Part shown: piece after piece, positions 8,757 through 16,715 of the stretch
How the letters are laid out: every line of letters begins with the position of its first letter
Position numbering within the stretch: position 1 is the stretch's first letter
DNA from: Streptomyces olivaceus
Lineage (GTDB): Bacteria > Actinomycetota > Actinomycetes > Streptomycetales > Streptomycetaceae
NCBI RefSeq assembly: GCF_000721235.1
Contig: NZ_JOFH01000002.1
Span: forward strand, 288,303-352,302
Reading direction: 5' to 3'
DNA: 64,000 nt
The notes under the pieces: model-generated
The model's input: the letters and a program-made list of their open reading frames with translations, nothing else
What the model was told of the DNA's origin: nothing
The model's database searches: none
Program-made: the position numbers and the translations under genes

Positions 8757-9443
8757 ATGCGAGAGGGACACCAGGGGACGGGACCGGGAGCCATCACCCC
8801 GGACGGCTGTGCCGTCGAGCTCTATGCGCGGCTGCCCGCCGGCCCGGAGCCGGAGATCGTCGCCGGCGCCGTGCCCGCCGGCGCGCACCTCCTGGAGCTG
8901 GGCTGCGGGGTGGGACGCATGACGCACCCGCTGGTGGAGCGGGGCTTCACCGTCACCGCCGTGGACGAGTCCGCCGAGATGCTGGCGCGCGTGCGCGGGG
9001 CACGGGCCGTACGCAGCCCGATCGAGGAGCTCGACCTGGCCGAGCGCTTCGACGCGGTCGTGCTGGCGTCCTTCCTGGTGCACAGCGGGGACGCCGACGT
9101 GCGGCGGGGGCTGCTGCGCACCTGCGCGCGGCACGTCGCGAACGACGGGTGCGTACTCGTCCAGCGCGAGGGCGCGGACTATCACACGAACCTGCCGCGT
9201 GAGCGGGTGGACCCCAGCGGCTTCACCGTCCGGATCCTGTCGTCGGATCCGGTGGGGGACGGCGTCAACTCGGTCCGCGCGGAGTACGAGTTCCCGGACG
9301 CGGTCTGGACGCAGACCTTCCGGGCCCGCCCCCTGACCACGGAGGCGTTCGAGGCGGCACTGGGGGAGGCGGGGCTCGGCGTGGAGCGGTACCTGACCGA
9401 CGACGGCACGTGGGCGCGGGCGGTCCCGGTGCCCCGGGGGTAG
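8757..9443 (+). CDS. Class I SAM-dependent methyltransferase
   Basis: A protein of about 228 residues with a SAM-binding core: motif I L-L-E-L-G-C-G-V-G-R-M, the acidic loop V-T-A-V-D-E-S, and a later V-L-A-S-F-L-V-H-S segment. The rest fits small-molecule methyltransferases of the Methyltransf_25 type; the substrate is unknown. ATG 8757 is preferred because GGAG at 8747-8750 is properly spaced; ATG 8745 would add four residues (MELR). It converges on the S4-domain gene. Confidence 0.8.
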   Translation: MREGHQGTGPGAITPDGCAVELYARLPAGPEPEIVAGAVPAGAHLLELGCGVGRMTHPLVERGFTVTAVDESAEMLARVRGARAVRSPIEELDLAERFDAVVLASFLVHSGDADVRRGLLRTCARHVANDGCVLVQREGADYHTNLPRERVDPSGFTVRILSSDPVGDGVNSVRAEYEFPDAVWTQTFRARPLTTEAFEAALGEAGLGVERYLTDDGTWARAVPVPRG

Positions 9444-9484
9444 CGGGGGCCGGCGCAACGCCTCGCGGGCGCGCGGCTCGGGAC

Positions 9485-9533
9485 AGGACGCCTGCGGGCC
9501 GGTTCACTCCGGTAAGGACGCCTGCCGGCCGGT
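9485..9533. repeat. Direct repeat, 19 bp, two copies
   Basis: AGGACGCCTGCGGGCCGGT at 9485-9503 recurs with one mismatch at 9515-9533, a 30-bp period, in the spacer between two convergent genes. Function unknown. Confidence 0.6.
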
Positions 9534-9553
9534 CCAGGGGAGGGCGTCGCCGT

Positions 9554-10153
9554 TCAGGGCCTGGTCTCGGCGTCCCGCCGGGCGCTGGCCAGGCCCTCCA
9601 GTCCGCGCAGCCGCTCCATGTCGCGGCGGTCCCGCTTGGTCGGGCGGCCCGCACCGCGGTCGCGGATGCCGGCGGGCGCGACGGCCTCGCGGGGCGGGGG
9701 CGGCGGGGAGTTGTCGACGTAGCACTGGACGGCCACCGGGGCGCCGACGCGCTTGCGGATCAGCCGCTTCACCACGACGACGCGTTCCCGGCCCTCGTGC
9801 CGCAGGCGCACCTCGTCGCCGACGCGCACGGAGTTGGCTGGCTTCACCCGCTCGCCGTTCACCCGGACATGACCGCCGCGGCAGGCGGTCGCGCCGAGGG
9901 AGCGGGTCTTGATGAGACGGACGGCCCAGATCCAGCTGTCCACCCGGACGCTCTCGCCGTTCTGCGGCCGGGCGGCCTCGGCAGCGGCGACGGCGGCAGC
10001 GGTCTTCGGATCGGCGGTCTTCGGATTGGCGGTCTTCGGGCCGCCGGTCTCCGGGTGGGCCGTCTTCTGGTCCGGTGCCCGGCCGGCGGCAGCGGCACCG
10101 TCCTGGGACGCGGCCCTCTCGCCGCTCCTGCCCTCGTCATGCTCGGAAGCCAT
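9554..10153 (-). CDS. S4-domain RNA-binding protein (Hsp15-like)
   Basis: A 199-residue protein. The first ~75 residues are low complexity with repeated P-K-T-A units. An S4 RNA-binding domain follows (about 78-140), starting [15 protein letters not shown] and containing [13 protein letters not shown]. The C-terminus is basic ([10 protein letters not shown]). The arrangement matches the Hsp15/HslR family, which in E. coli binds stalled 50S subunits carrying nascent chains; the same role here is inference. The start ATG 10153 is chosen over upstream codons because the sequence beyond it is non-family. It is divergent from the uracil-DNA glycosylase gene. Confidence 0.85.
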   Translation of the reverse strand: MASEHDEGRSGERAASQDGAAAAGRAPDQKTAHPETGGPKTANPKTADPKTAAAVAAAEAARPQNGESVRVDSWIWAVRLIKTRSLGATACRGGHVRVNGERVKPANSVRVGDEVRLRHEGRERVVVVKRLIRKRVGAPVAVQCYVDNSPPPPPREAVAPAGIRDRGAGRPTKRDRRDMERLRGLEGLASARRDAETRP

Positions 10154-10292
10154 GGGGCCGAGCCTAACCGTCCGCACCGACCGGAGGGACCGCAATATCC
10201 AACCGCGATATCCACGGGCACCCGGGGTCGGCGGCGGGGAGCCGGGGCCGCCGCGTACCACGGTCCCGTCCGGCCGGTCTTACGGTGGACGC

Positions 10293-11021
10293 ATGGAAAC
10301 CGTCGGCCTGGACGTACTCGACCAGCGGATCGCCGGGTGCCGGGCGTGCCCCAGGCTCGTCGAGTGGCGCGAGGAGGTGGCCCGGACCAAGCGGGCGGCC
10401 TTCGCCGACTGGACGTACTGGGGCCGGCCGGTGCCGGGCTTCGGGCCGCCGGACGCGCGCCTGCTGATCGTCGGGCTCGCCCCCGCGGCCCACGGCGCCA
10501 ACCGCACCGGGCGGATGTTCACCGGCGACCGTTCCGGAGACGTGCTGTACCAGGCGCTGTACGACGTGGGCCTCGCCTCGCAGCCCACCGCGATCCATGC
10601 CGACGACGGCCTGGAACTGTACGGCGTCCGCATCACCTCACCGGTGCACTGCGCCCCGCCCGCCAACAAGCCCACCCCGGCCGAACGCGACACCTGCCGT
10701 TCCTGGCTCGTCCAGGAGCTGGGACTGCTGCGGCCGACGCTGCGCGCCGTGGTGGTGCTGGGGGCCTTCGGCTGGCAGGCCACGCTGCCCGCCTTCGCGG
10801 GGGCCGGCTGGACGGTGCCCCGTCCCCGGCCGGCCTTCACGCACGGCGGACACGTGACACTGGACGCCGCGGACGGGCCCGGCCTGCGGCTCTTCGGCTG
10901 CTTCCACGTCAGCCAGCGCAATACGTTCACCGGCCGGCTCACCCCCGCGATGCTGCGCGACGTGCTGCGCACGGCGGCGGAGACGGCGGACCTCCCCGTC
11001 GCCGGACGGGACCCCCGGTAG
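10293..11021 (+). CDS. Uracil-DNA glycosylase, family 5 (UDGb)
   Basis: A 242-residue base-excision repair enzyme. The motif [19 protein letters not shown] is the family-5 (UDGb) active-site signature, in which the catalytic Asp of other UDG families is replaced. The late [12 protein letters not shown] motif is the second catalytic loop. Cysteines in G-C-R-A-C-P near residues 16-19, plus the P-V-H-C and D-T-C-R-S-W cysteines, fit the [4Fe-4S] cluster of this family. UDGb removes uracil and other deaminated bases, which matters in a GC-rich genome. ATG 10293 lies 6 nt after a TACGGT -10-like hexamer, so a leaderless message is likely. Confidence 0.9.
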   Translation: METVGLDVLDQRIAGCRACPRLVEWREEVARTKRAAFADWTYWGRPVPGFGPPDARLLIVGLAPAAHGANRTGRMFTGDRSGDVLYQALYDVGLASQPTAIHADDGLELYGVRITSPVHCAPPANKPTPAERDTCRSWLVQELGLLRPTLRAVVVLGAFGWQATLPAFAGAGWTVPRPRPAFTHGGHVTLDAADGPGLRLFGCFHVSQRNTFTGRLTPAMLRDVLRTAAETADLPVAGRDPR

Positions 11022-11072
11022 CGCCGGGTAAAGGGGATGAGGGAGTCGGTCCGGCACCGTTACGGTGCTCCG

Positions 11073-12038
11073 ATGAGCCTGTATCCGGAGATCGAACCGT
11101 ACGACCACGGCATGCTCGACGTCGGCGACGGCAACCACGTCTACTGGGAGACCTGCGGCAACCCGCACGGCAAACCCGCGGTGGTGCTCCACGGCGGCCC
11201 GGGATCCCGCGCGAGCCCCGGACACCGGCGGTTCTTCGACCCGGCCGCCTACCGCATCGTCCTCCTCGACCAGCGCGGCGCCGGACGGTCGCGGCCCCGC
11301 GCGAGCGCCCACGACACCGACATGGGCGTCAACACGACCGCCCACCTGATGGCGGACCTGGAGCGGCTCCGCGCCCACCTGGGCATCGAACGGTGGCTGG
11401 TGTGGGGCGTGTCGTTCGGCTCGTTCCTGGGGCTGCGGTACGCGCAGACGCACCCCGGAGTGGTGACCGAGCTGGTGCTGACCGGGGTCGCGACCGGTTC
11501 CAACGCCGAAGTGGACCTCCTGACCCGGGGGTTGGGGAAGCTCTTCCCCGAGGCCTATGAACAGTTGCTCGCCGGGCTGCCGCCGGACGAACGCGAGGGC
11601 AACCACGCCGCCGCCTACCACCGGCTCCTGGAGTCCCCCGACGCCGCGGTCCGCGAGCGCGCCGCACGCGCCTGGACCGACTGGGAGACGGCGACCATCC
11701 CCGCCCCGCCCCGGTCGGTCGCCCGCTACGAGGACCCCGACTTCCGCCTGGGCTTCGCCCGTACCGTCACGCACTACTGGGGCAACGACCACTTCCTCGG
11801 CGACGGCAACGACGAGGGCGTGGTCCTCCGGGACGCCCCTCTCCTGAAGGGCGTCCCCGGCACCCTGGTCCAGGGCAGCCTCGACTTCGGCAACCTCCTC
11901 GGCACCGTCTGGCGGCTCCACCACGCCTGGCCGGACAGCGAACTGGTGCTCGTCGACGAGGCCGGGCACGACGCCGGGGCGGTGGGGGACGAGGTACTCG
12001 TCGCGGCGACGGACCGGTACGCGCGCGGCGCCGCCTGA
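11073..12038 (+). CDS. pip: Proline iminopeptidase (alpha/beta hydrolase, S33)
   Basis: A 321-residue cytoplasmic serine peptidase that removes N-terminal proline. The oxyanion-hole motif H-G-G-P-G is at 40-44, D-Q-R-G-A-G-R-S at 66-73, and the nucleophile elbow G-V-S-F-G-S carries Ser114; the usual form is G-G-S-W-G, so the elbow is slightly divergent. The catalytic His is in D-E-A-G-H near the C-terminus. The length is normal for family S33. ATG 11073 follows a TACGGT hexamer by 6 nt, again compatible with leaderless expression. It converges on the TetR gene. Confidence 0.88.
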   Translation: MSLYPEIEPYDHGMLDVGDGNHVYWETCGNPHGKPAVVLHGGPGSRASPGHRRFFDPAAYRIVLLDQRGAGRSRPRASAHDTDMGVNTTAHLMADLERLRAHLGIERWLVWGVSFGSFLGLRYAQTHPGVVTELVLTGVATGSNAEVDLLTRGLGKLFPEAYEQLLAGLPPDEREGNHAAAYHRLLESPDAAVRERAARAWTDWETATIPAPPRSVARYEDPDFRLGFARTVTHYWGNDHFLGDGNDEGVVLRDAPLLKGVPGTLVQGSLDFGNLLGTVWRLHHAWPDSELVLVDEAGHDAGAVGDEVLVAATDRYARGAA

Positions 12039-12044
12039 GACCGG

Positions 12045-12650
12045 TCAGCCGCCGTGCGCCGGTCGCCGCCCGCCCCCGAGGAGGCCGTCGGCGAACACGG
12101 CGACCATCCGCCGGGGTTCGTACCCCGGCCGCTCCACCGGCACGGGCATGCACAGGTTGGCGACGGCGTAGAGCACGTCGTCGGCGCTGACGTCGTCGCG
12201 GACGACACCGGCGGCCACGGCGGAGTCGAGCAGCGCGGCGAGCGCGGGCCCGACCTTGGCCAGGAAGTAGCCGGGCAGTTCCTTGTAGGCGGGGTCCCCG
12301 GAGTGCAGGGCGGGGGCGAGCCCGCGCTTGCTCCCCAGGAACGTGGCGTACTGGCGCAGCCACTCCTTGAGAGCGTCGCCCGGCTCCTCCTCGGCGCCGA
12401 GCCGGGCGCCCAGCGCGGCGATGGCGTCGATCCCGCTCTCCACGACGGCCTTGACCAGGTCCGAGCGCAGCGGGAAGTGCCGGTAGAGGGTGCCCACGCC
12501 CACCCCCGCGAGGTCGGCGATCTCCTTGGCGGGCGCGTCCACGCCGGTGGTGTCGAAGACCGTGCGAGCGGCGTCGACGAGGGCGTGGAGGTTGCGCTGC
12601 GCGTCGACACGCCGGCGGCGCCCTCCCGGGGCTGGGGACGAATCGGTCAT
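12045..12650 (-). CDS. TetR family regulator, divergent from aldo/keto reductase
   Basis: A 201-residue TetR protein. The N-terminal helix-turn-helix is at about residues 37-68 (A-K-E-I-A-D-L-A-G-V-G-V-G-T-L-Y-R-H-F). The C-terminal ligand domain is of the SBD-like TetR_C type, with a conserved G-L-A-P-A-L-H segment. It is divergent from the aldo/keto reductase across a 115-bp spacer that contains two copies of a CCGGAAAG-type palindrome, so it probably represses both itself and the reductase. The inducer is unknown. Confidence 0.9.
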   Translation of the reverse strand: MTDSSPAPGGRRRRVDAQRNLHALVDAARTVFDTTGVDAPAKEIADLAGVGVGTLYRHFPLRSDLVKAVVESGIDAIAALGARLGAEEEPGDALKEWLRQYATFLGSKRGLAPALHSGDPAYKELPGYFLAKVGPALAALLDSAVAAGVVRDDVSADDVLYAVANLCMPVPVERPGYEPRRMVAVFADGLLGGGRRPAHGG

Positions 12651-12670
12651 GGTGACTCCAGTTGCGTATC

Positions 12671-12710
12671 CGGAAAGGCTTTCCGTATCTTGTTCCGGAA
12701 AGCCCTTCCG
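12671..12710. promoter_or_regulatory. Tandem TetR operators, CGGAAAG-N-CTTTCCG
   Basis: Site 1, CGGAAAGGCTTTCCG (12671-12685), is a perfect palindrome. Site 2, CGGAAAGCCCTTCCG (12696-12710), differs by one base pair. Their centres are 25 bp apart, between the divergent tetR and reductase genes. Confidence 0.82.
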
Positions 12711-12765
12711 TTTCTCTCAGTCTACGGTGCCGGGCGGCACCGGGCTGCCCTCTGGAGGATCTCTC

Positions 12766-13785
12766 ATGCAGTACCGCACTCTCGGCCGCACCGGGATCAA
12801 GGTCAGCCCCTATGCGCTCGGCACCCTGATGTTCGCCACCCGCATGGGCAACGAACCCGAGGAGTCGGCCCGCATCATCCACCGGGCGCTGGACGCGGGG
12901 ATCAACTTCCTCGACACCGCCGACGCGTACGCCGACTCCGAGGAGGTCGTCGGCAAGGCCATCGAGGGGCGCCGCGACAACGTCGTCCTCGCGACGAAGT
13001 TCGGCCGGCCGGTGGGTGAGGACCCCAACCAGCGCGGCACCTCCCGGCGCTGGATCGTGAAGGCCGTCGAGGACTCCCTGCGCCGGCTGCGGATGGACCA
13101 CATCGACGTCTATCAGATTCACCGCCTGGACCCCTCCACCGACTTCGAGGAGACGCTCTCCGCGCTCACCGACCTGGTCCGCAGCGGCAAGGTCCGCGCC
13201 GTCGGGTCCTCCAACACGCCCGCCTCCGAGATGGTCGAGGCCCAGTGGGTGGCGGAGCGCCGCAACCTGGAACGCTTCCGCACCGAACAGCCGCCCTACT
13301 CCCTGCTCAACCGCGGCATCGAGCGCGAGGTCCTGCCCGTCGCCCAGCGCCACGGCATGGGCGTCCTGGTCTGGGGACCGCTCGCCCAGGGCATGCTCAC
13401 CGGCCGTGTGCGCAGGAACCAGGAGAACCCCCTCCTCCGCGCCGGCCTCGCCCGGCACCTCACCGACGAACGCCGCATCGACGTCGTCGAACGGCTCATT
13501 CCGCTCGCCGAGGAGGCGGGCCTGCCGCTGACCCACCTCGCCCTGGCCTTCACCATCGCCCACCCCGGCGTCACCAGCGCCCTGGTCGGCGCCCGCACGG
13601 CGGCCCACCTCGACGACCTCGTCGCCGCCTTCGACGTCCGCCTCGACGACGACCTGCTCGCACGGATCGACGAGATCGTGCCTCCCGGCACCGACGTCAC
13701 CGCGCTCGACCAGGACTACCGGCCGCCCGCTCTCCTCGACCCCCACCTGCGCCGCCGCCCGGCGACGGAGCGCGCCGCGGCCTGA
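12766..13785 (+). CDS. Aldo/keto reductase
   Basis: A 339-residue NADPH-dependent oxidoreductase with the complete catalytic tetrad: Asp50, Tyr55, Lys78 and His119 (D-T-A-D-A-Y, A-T-K-F-G, Q-I-H-R-L-D). The cofactor-binding C-terminal segment with A-L-V-G-A-R-T-A-A-H-L is present. It resembles the AKR families related to YajO/Gre3 rather than plant types; the physiological carbonyl substrate is unknown. The start ATG 12766 has GGAGG at 12754-12758. Regulation is probably by the divergent TetR through the two palindromes. Confidence 0.92.
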   Translation: MQYRTLGRTGIKVSPYALGTLMFATRMGNEPEESARIIHRALDAGINFLDTADAYADSEEVVGKAIEGRRDNVVLATKFGRPVGEDPNQRGTSRRWIVKAVEDSLRRLRMDHIDVYQIHRLDPSTDFEETLSALTDLVRSGKVRAVGSSNTPASEMVEAQWVAERRNLERFRTEQPPYSLLNRGIEREVLPVAQRHGMGVLVWGPLAQGMLTGRVRRNQENPLLRAGLARHLTDERRIDVVERLIPLAEEAGLPLTHLALAFTIAHPGVTSALVGARTAAHLDDLVAAFDVRLDDDLLARIDEIVPPGTDVTALDQDYRPPALLDPHLRRRPATERAAA

Positions 13786-13814
13786 CTTCAGCACCCGCGG
13801 ATCGCGGGCGGAAC

Positions 13815-14396
13815 CTATTGACCGAGGTCGGGAAGCTCGTGCCCGCACACCTTCTCGGCCGCCTTCCGCCCGGCGTCCCACTGCCTCTCCGTCGGCCCGA
13901 AGTCGATGACGTAGCCGGCCCGGGGCTCGTTCTCCGCGATGTAACGCCCCACCGCGGTGCCGGCGCCCGCCCACTTCGTCAGGGCCGACCGCAGTTCCCC
14001 GTGGGCCCGCGGTGCGATCAGGCGCAGCTCGGCGGCGAAGTTCCGGTAGGTCGTCGCGGTGTCCGCCCGGACCACGGAGTCCTCCTCGTTCTCGTCGCCG
14101 AGGGCCAGGGCTCCGGCGATCAACTGGTTGCGGGCAGCCGTGTCCACCGTCCGGCAGACCTCGGCCGCGGGGCCGGCGACCGGGGACGCGGCAGCCGTCG
14201 CCGCGGACCCGGAACCCGACCGCGGGGGAGAGGGAGAAGGGGTGGGAGAGGTGGACGGGGCCGCCGACACCGGGGCCTCCTCCCGCTCCTGCGCGACCCG
14301 TTCGGAGGGGCGGGAGGAGGACTGGTCGGAGCACCCGCTCAGGGCGAGCACCAGCACCGCGGGCGCGGCGAGCGCCGCAGTGAACGACTTGCGCAT
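13815..14396 (-). CDS. Putative lipoprotein
   Basis: A 193-residue secreted lipoprotein with unknown function. The signal peptide is short and basic (MRKS), then hydrophobic, and ends in the lipobox L-A-L-S-G-C with Cys at about residue 22. A Ser/Pro/Thr-rich linker follows to about residue 75. The mature domain (about 80-193) is helical, has Cys residues near both ends that could pair, and contains the motif A-E-N-E-P-R-A-G-Y-V-I-D-F-G. ATG 14396 is the only start that places the signal peptide correctly. A 9-bp inverted repeat lies 54 bp upstream. Confidence 0.78.
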   Translation of the reverse strand: MRKSFTAALAAPAVLVLALSGCSDQSSSRPSERVAQEREEAPVSAAPSTSPTPSPSPPRSGSGSAATAAASPVAGPAAEVCRTVDTAARNQLIAGALALGDENEEDSVVRADTATTYRNFAAELRLIAPRAHGELRSALTKWAGAGTAVGRYIAENEPRAGYVIDFGPTERQWDAGRKAAEKVCGHELPDLGQ

Positions 14397-14449
14397 GGAT
14401 CGCCTTCCGTCGCCTGTGATCCGCTCCCACGAGTACAGGCCCGCCGGCC

Positions 14450-14483
14450 GTTGTTCAGCAGCCCCGTCGCCCGTCTGAACAAC
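14450..14483. promoter_or_regulatory. Inverted repeat upstream of lipoprotein gene
   Basis: GTTGTTCAG (14450-14458) and CTGAACAAC (14475-14483) form a perfect 9-bp inverted repeat with a 16-bp spacer, about 54 bp upstream of the lipoprotein start. The size and spacing fit a two-turn operator for a dimeric regulator. Confidence 0.5.
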
Positions 14484-14606
14484 TCCCGTGGTTCCTGGGC
14501 ACGGATGGTGTGGTCGCGGGTGGGAACCCGGGCTGAACCCACTGGGCGCCGCCTTGCGTAGCGCCTGCACAGGGGTGGCGTCGGCAGTCGTCCAGGGAAA
14601 GGGCAG

Positions 14607-15434
14607 TCAAAGGCACTTCAGCGCGGCAGCGCTGGGGCTGCCGGCTTGAGCCGTGTACATCATCAAGGAGAAATCCGAGCCGGGCAGGCTGAGGGTGTGG
14701 CGGTCGAGCTCCAGCTCGCCCAGCGTCGGGTGGCGCAGGATTTTTCGCAGGCTGGGCACGGGGCGCACATCGTGGCGACGCCAGCTGTTCGCAAAATCCG
14801 GATCGTGGGTCGCGAACTCGTTGATCAGCCCTGCGAGCACGCTGTCTCGGGGGCGCCGAACGCTGGCTGCGCGCAATTGAGCTGCTGCCTGCCGTGAGAA
14901 ATCCGTCTCCGAACCGGGCGCGCCGGTGCAGAGAGTGTCACGGAATCTCGCCGAAAGGCGCGTGAGGTTGCGCTCGTCAGGGGTGAGTCGAGAGAAGTCC
15001 GTGATCAGTGCCGCGGCCGCCGCGTTCCAGGCGACGATGTCCTGCCGGTCGTTGGCAATGTAGGCGGGAATGCCGTCCAGTCTGCCGAGTAGCTCCTGGA
15101 CATCCTCGGGCACACGCTCCGACGCGCCGTCGTTCTCCGCCGGCAGGACCTGACCGGCCAGGCGGGCCAGATGGTCACGCTCGGCTTCAGTGAGCTGGAG
15201 AGCCGTCGCCAGCGCGGACAGCACCTGCGGTGAGGGCCGGGGCGCCCGTGCCTGTTCCAGCCGTTCGTAGTAACTCACCGACACCTGGGCCAGGGCGGCC
15301 ACCTCTTCGCGGCGGAGTCCGGGCGTGCGCCGGGCACGCGGGCTCGGCGGACGTGTCGCTCCGGCCTGCGGGTCCCCCGGTCGCAGGCCCTCGCGGCGGC
15401 GGCGTAGGAAGTCTGCGAGCCCCTCACTACTCAC
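14607..15434 (-). CDS. XRE-type regulator with MmyB-like ligand domain
   Basis: A 275-residue regulator. The helix-turn-helix at about residues 33-85 has T-P-G-L-R-R-E-E-V-A-A-L-A-Q-V-S-V-S-Y-Y-E-R-L-E-Q, the signature of the MmyB subfamily. The C-terminal ~170 residues are the MmyB-like ligand-binding (PAS-like) domain, with D-I-V-A-W-N-A-A-A-A-A-L and the H-P-T-L-G-E-L-E-L-D-R-H-T-L motif. In this family the divergent neighbour is typically a target oxidoreductase gene; here that is the NTF2-like/NmrA pair across 130 bp. The start is GTG 15434. Confidence 0.9.
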   Translation of the reverse strand: MSSEGLADFLRRRREGLRPGDPQAGATRPPSPRARRTPGLRREEVAALAQVSVSYYERLEQARAPRPSPQVLSALATALQLTEAERDHLARLAGQVLPAENDGASERVPEDVQELLGRLDGIPAYIANDRQDIVAWNAAAAALITDFSRLTPDERNLTRLSARFRDTLCTGAPGSETDFSRQAAAQLRAASVRRPRDSVLAGLINEFATHDPDFANSWRRHDVRPVPSLRKILRHPTLGELELDRHTLSLPGSDFSLMMYTAQAGSPSAAALKCL

Positions 15435-15564
15435 TCTTCCATGCTGCCACAGGCAGGGACGGACGAGCCTCGCACTGCTGGTCCGGGGTTGAGCTGTCCG
15501 TTCCGCATGCCCGCATCCGCTGTGCATGGTGGCCCGGTCGGTTTGTCGACCACGAGGAGAAGCA

Positions 15565-15798
15565 GTGTCCAGCACACCCGAGGGAACATTTCGCCGAATG
15601 ATCGACCTGATGCCGGCCAAAGCCATGAACGCCGCCGCAGATCTGTGGGCGCCGGACGGAACAGTGGAGTGGACGGCCGCCGGCCGCACCGCGGCCACCT
15701 CACGGCCCCACCGCCTGGACCACTTCGTCGTTCTCACGGTCCGCGACGGGCTGATCGACTCGCTCGAGATCGACTCGGCCGACGGGAAGGGCGCCTGA
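15565..15798 (+). CDS. Shortened NTF2/SnoaL-like protein
   Basis: A 77-residue product with both ends of an NTF2/SnoaL-like protein but not its middle. Residues 1-38 match the N-terminal helix and first strand (F-R-R-M-I-D-L-M-P...A-D-L-W-A-P-D-G-T-V-E-W), then the sequence jumps to the last strands (V-V-L-T-V-R-D-G-L-I-D-S-L-E). Typical members are about 130 residues, so an in-frame internal deletion is likely. The start GTG 15565 follows GAGGAG. Its stop overlaps the NmrA gene start (TGATG), so it is translationally coupled and may now serve mainly to pass ribosomes on. It could be non-functional. Confidence 0.7.
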   Translation: MSSTPEGTFRRMIDLMPAKAMNAAADLWAPDGTVEWTAAGRTAATSRPHRLDHFVVLTVRDGLIDSLEIDSADGKGA

Positions 15799-16640
15799 TG
15801 CCCGGAGTGCTCGTGACCGGAGGAACCGGCAGGACCGGCAAGGCGCTGGTGCGCATGCTCCGCGACGCCGGCGTGCGGGCTCGGGCCGCCAGCCGGAACC
15901 CGGCCGCAGCCGATCCCGACGCGATCCGCTTCGACTGGAGCGACCCGGCCACACATGGACCCGCGCTCGAAGGGACGGACCGGGTCTTCCTGCTTGCACC
16001 GGTGGAGAGTGTGGACCCGCTGCCACTGGTCGAACCCTTCCTGTACCGAGCGCAGCGGGCCGGCGTCCGGCGCCTCGTGATGCTCGGCTCAGCCATTGTG
16101 CTGCCCGGCGCACCGAGCGCCGTGGAGTTGGCCGCTCTGGTTCGGGCCCGGCCCGGGGGTGTTGTACTCCGCGCGTCGGGCTTCATGCAGAACTTCCTGC
16201 GCCCGCACCCACTGGCCGAGCGCATCCGTCGACTCGGTGAGATCCGCACCGCGGCCGGCGACGGCGCACTGGCGTGGGTCGACGCGCGGGACATCGCTGC
16301 CAGTGCTGCCGCGCTCCTGGCTGACCCGGGCACGGACGCTCGAAGCGATTACCTGATCACCGGTCCGCGCGGTATGAGTTATCCGCAGGCCGCGCAGATC
16401 ATCACCGCGCAGACCGGCAGACGGGTTCGTGTGGAGCGTATTACGGAGGAGGAACAGGCTGCCGCCTACCGTGCCTCCGGAATGCCGGCGGAGTTCGCGG
16501 ACGCCCTCGCAGCCGTCGAGCGCGGAATCCAGGAGGGACGCGAAGACCGGGTCAGCACCGCGGTGCTCGAACTGACCGGCCGTCCGCCGCGCGGCTTTGC
16601 CGAGTTCGTCTCCGACCACGCGCACGAGTGGACGCGGTAG
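15798..16640 (+). CDS. NmrA-like NAD(P)-binding oxidoreductase
   Basis: A 280-residue atypical short-chain dehydrogenase. The N-terminal nucleotide-binding motif is V-T-G-G-T-G-R-T-G (residues 6-14), followed by R-A-A-S-R-N-P, where the Arg favours NADP. The W-V-D-A-R-D-I-A motif is typical of the NmrA/SDR-a5 group. These proteins are reductases or redox sensors; the substrate is unknown. It is coupled to the short NTF2-like gene by a TGATG overlap and is divergent from the MmyB-type regulator, the usual arrangement for a regulated oxidoreductase. Confidence 0.88.
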   Translation: MPGVLVTGGTGRTGKALVRMLRDAGVRARAASRNPAAADPDAIRFDWSDPATHGPALEGTDRVFLLAPVESVDPLPLVEPFLYRAQRAGVRRLVMLGSAIVLPGAPSAVELAALVRARPGGVVLRASGFMQNFLRPHPLAERIRRLGEIRTAAGDGALAWVDARDIAASAAALLADPGTDARSDYLITGPRGMSYPQAAQIITAQTGRRVRVERITEEEQAAAYRASGMPAEFADALAAVERGIQEGREDRVSTAVLELTGRPPRGFAEFVSDHAHEWTR

Positions 16641-16642
16641 TG

Positions 16643-16698
16643 CCGGAACGGCCGTTTCGGCTTCTTCGCCCCGTCACCCGGTCCGGCCTTCGGGCCGG
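16643..16698. terminator. Bidirectional terminator hairpins
   Basis: Two structures lie between convergent genes: a near-perfect 20-bp palindrome (16643-16662) and a 6-bp stem with a TTCG tetraloop (16683-16698). Confidence 0.5.
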
Positions 16699-16715
16699 CT
16701 TGTCGCCCACCGGGA

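Noticed and set aside
10264..10286. A possible damage promoter for the uracil-DNA glycosylase gene
   Set aside because: TACGGT is well placed before the ATG, but the upstream 9-mer shows no likeness to TTGTCRGTG.
11044..11066. A possible PafBC-type promoter for the proline iminopeptidase gene
   Set aside because: GAGTCGGTC matches only 6 of 9 positions and the gap to TACGGT is 9, not 8, so it does not meet the standard used for the others.
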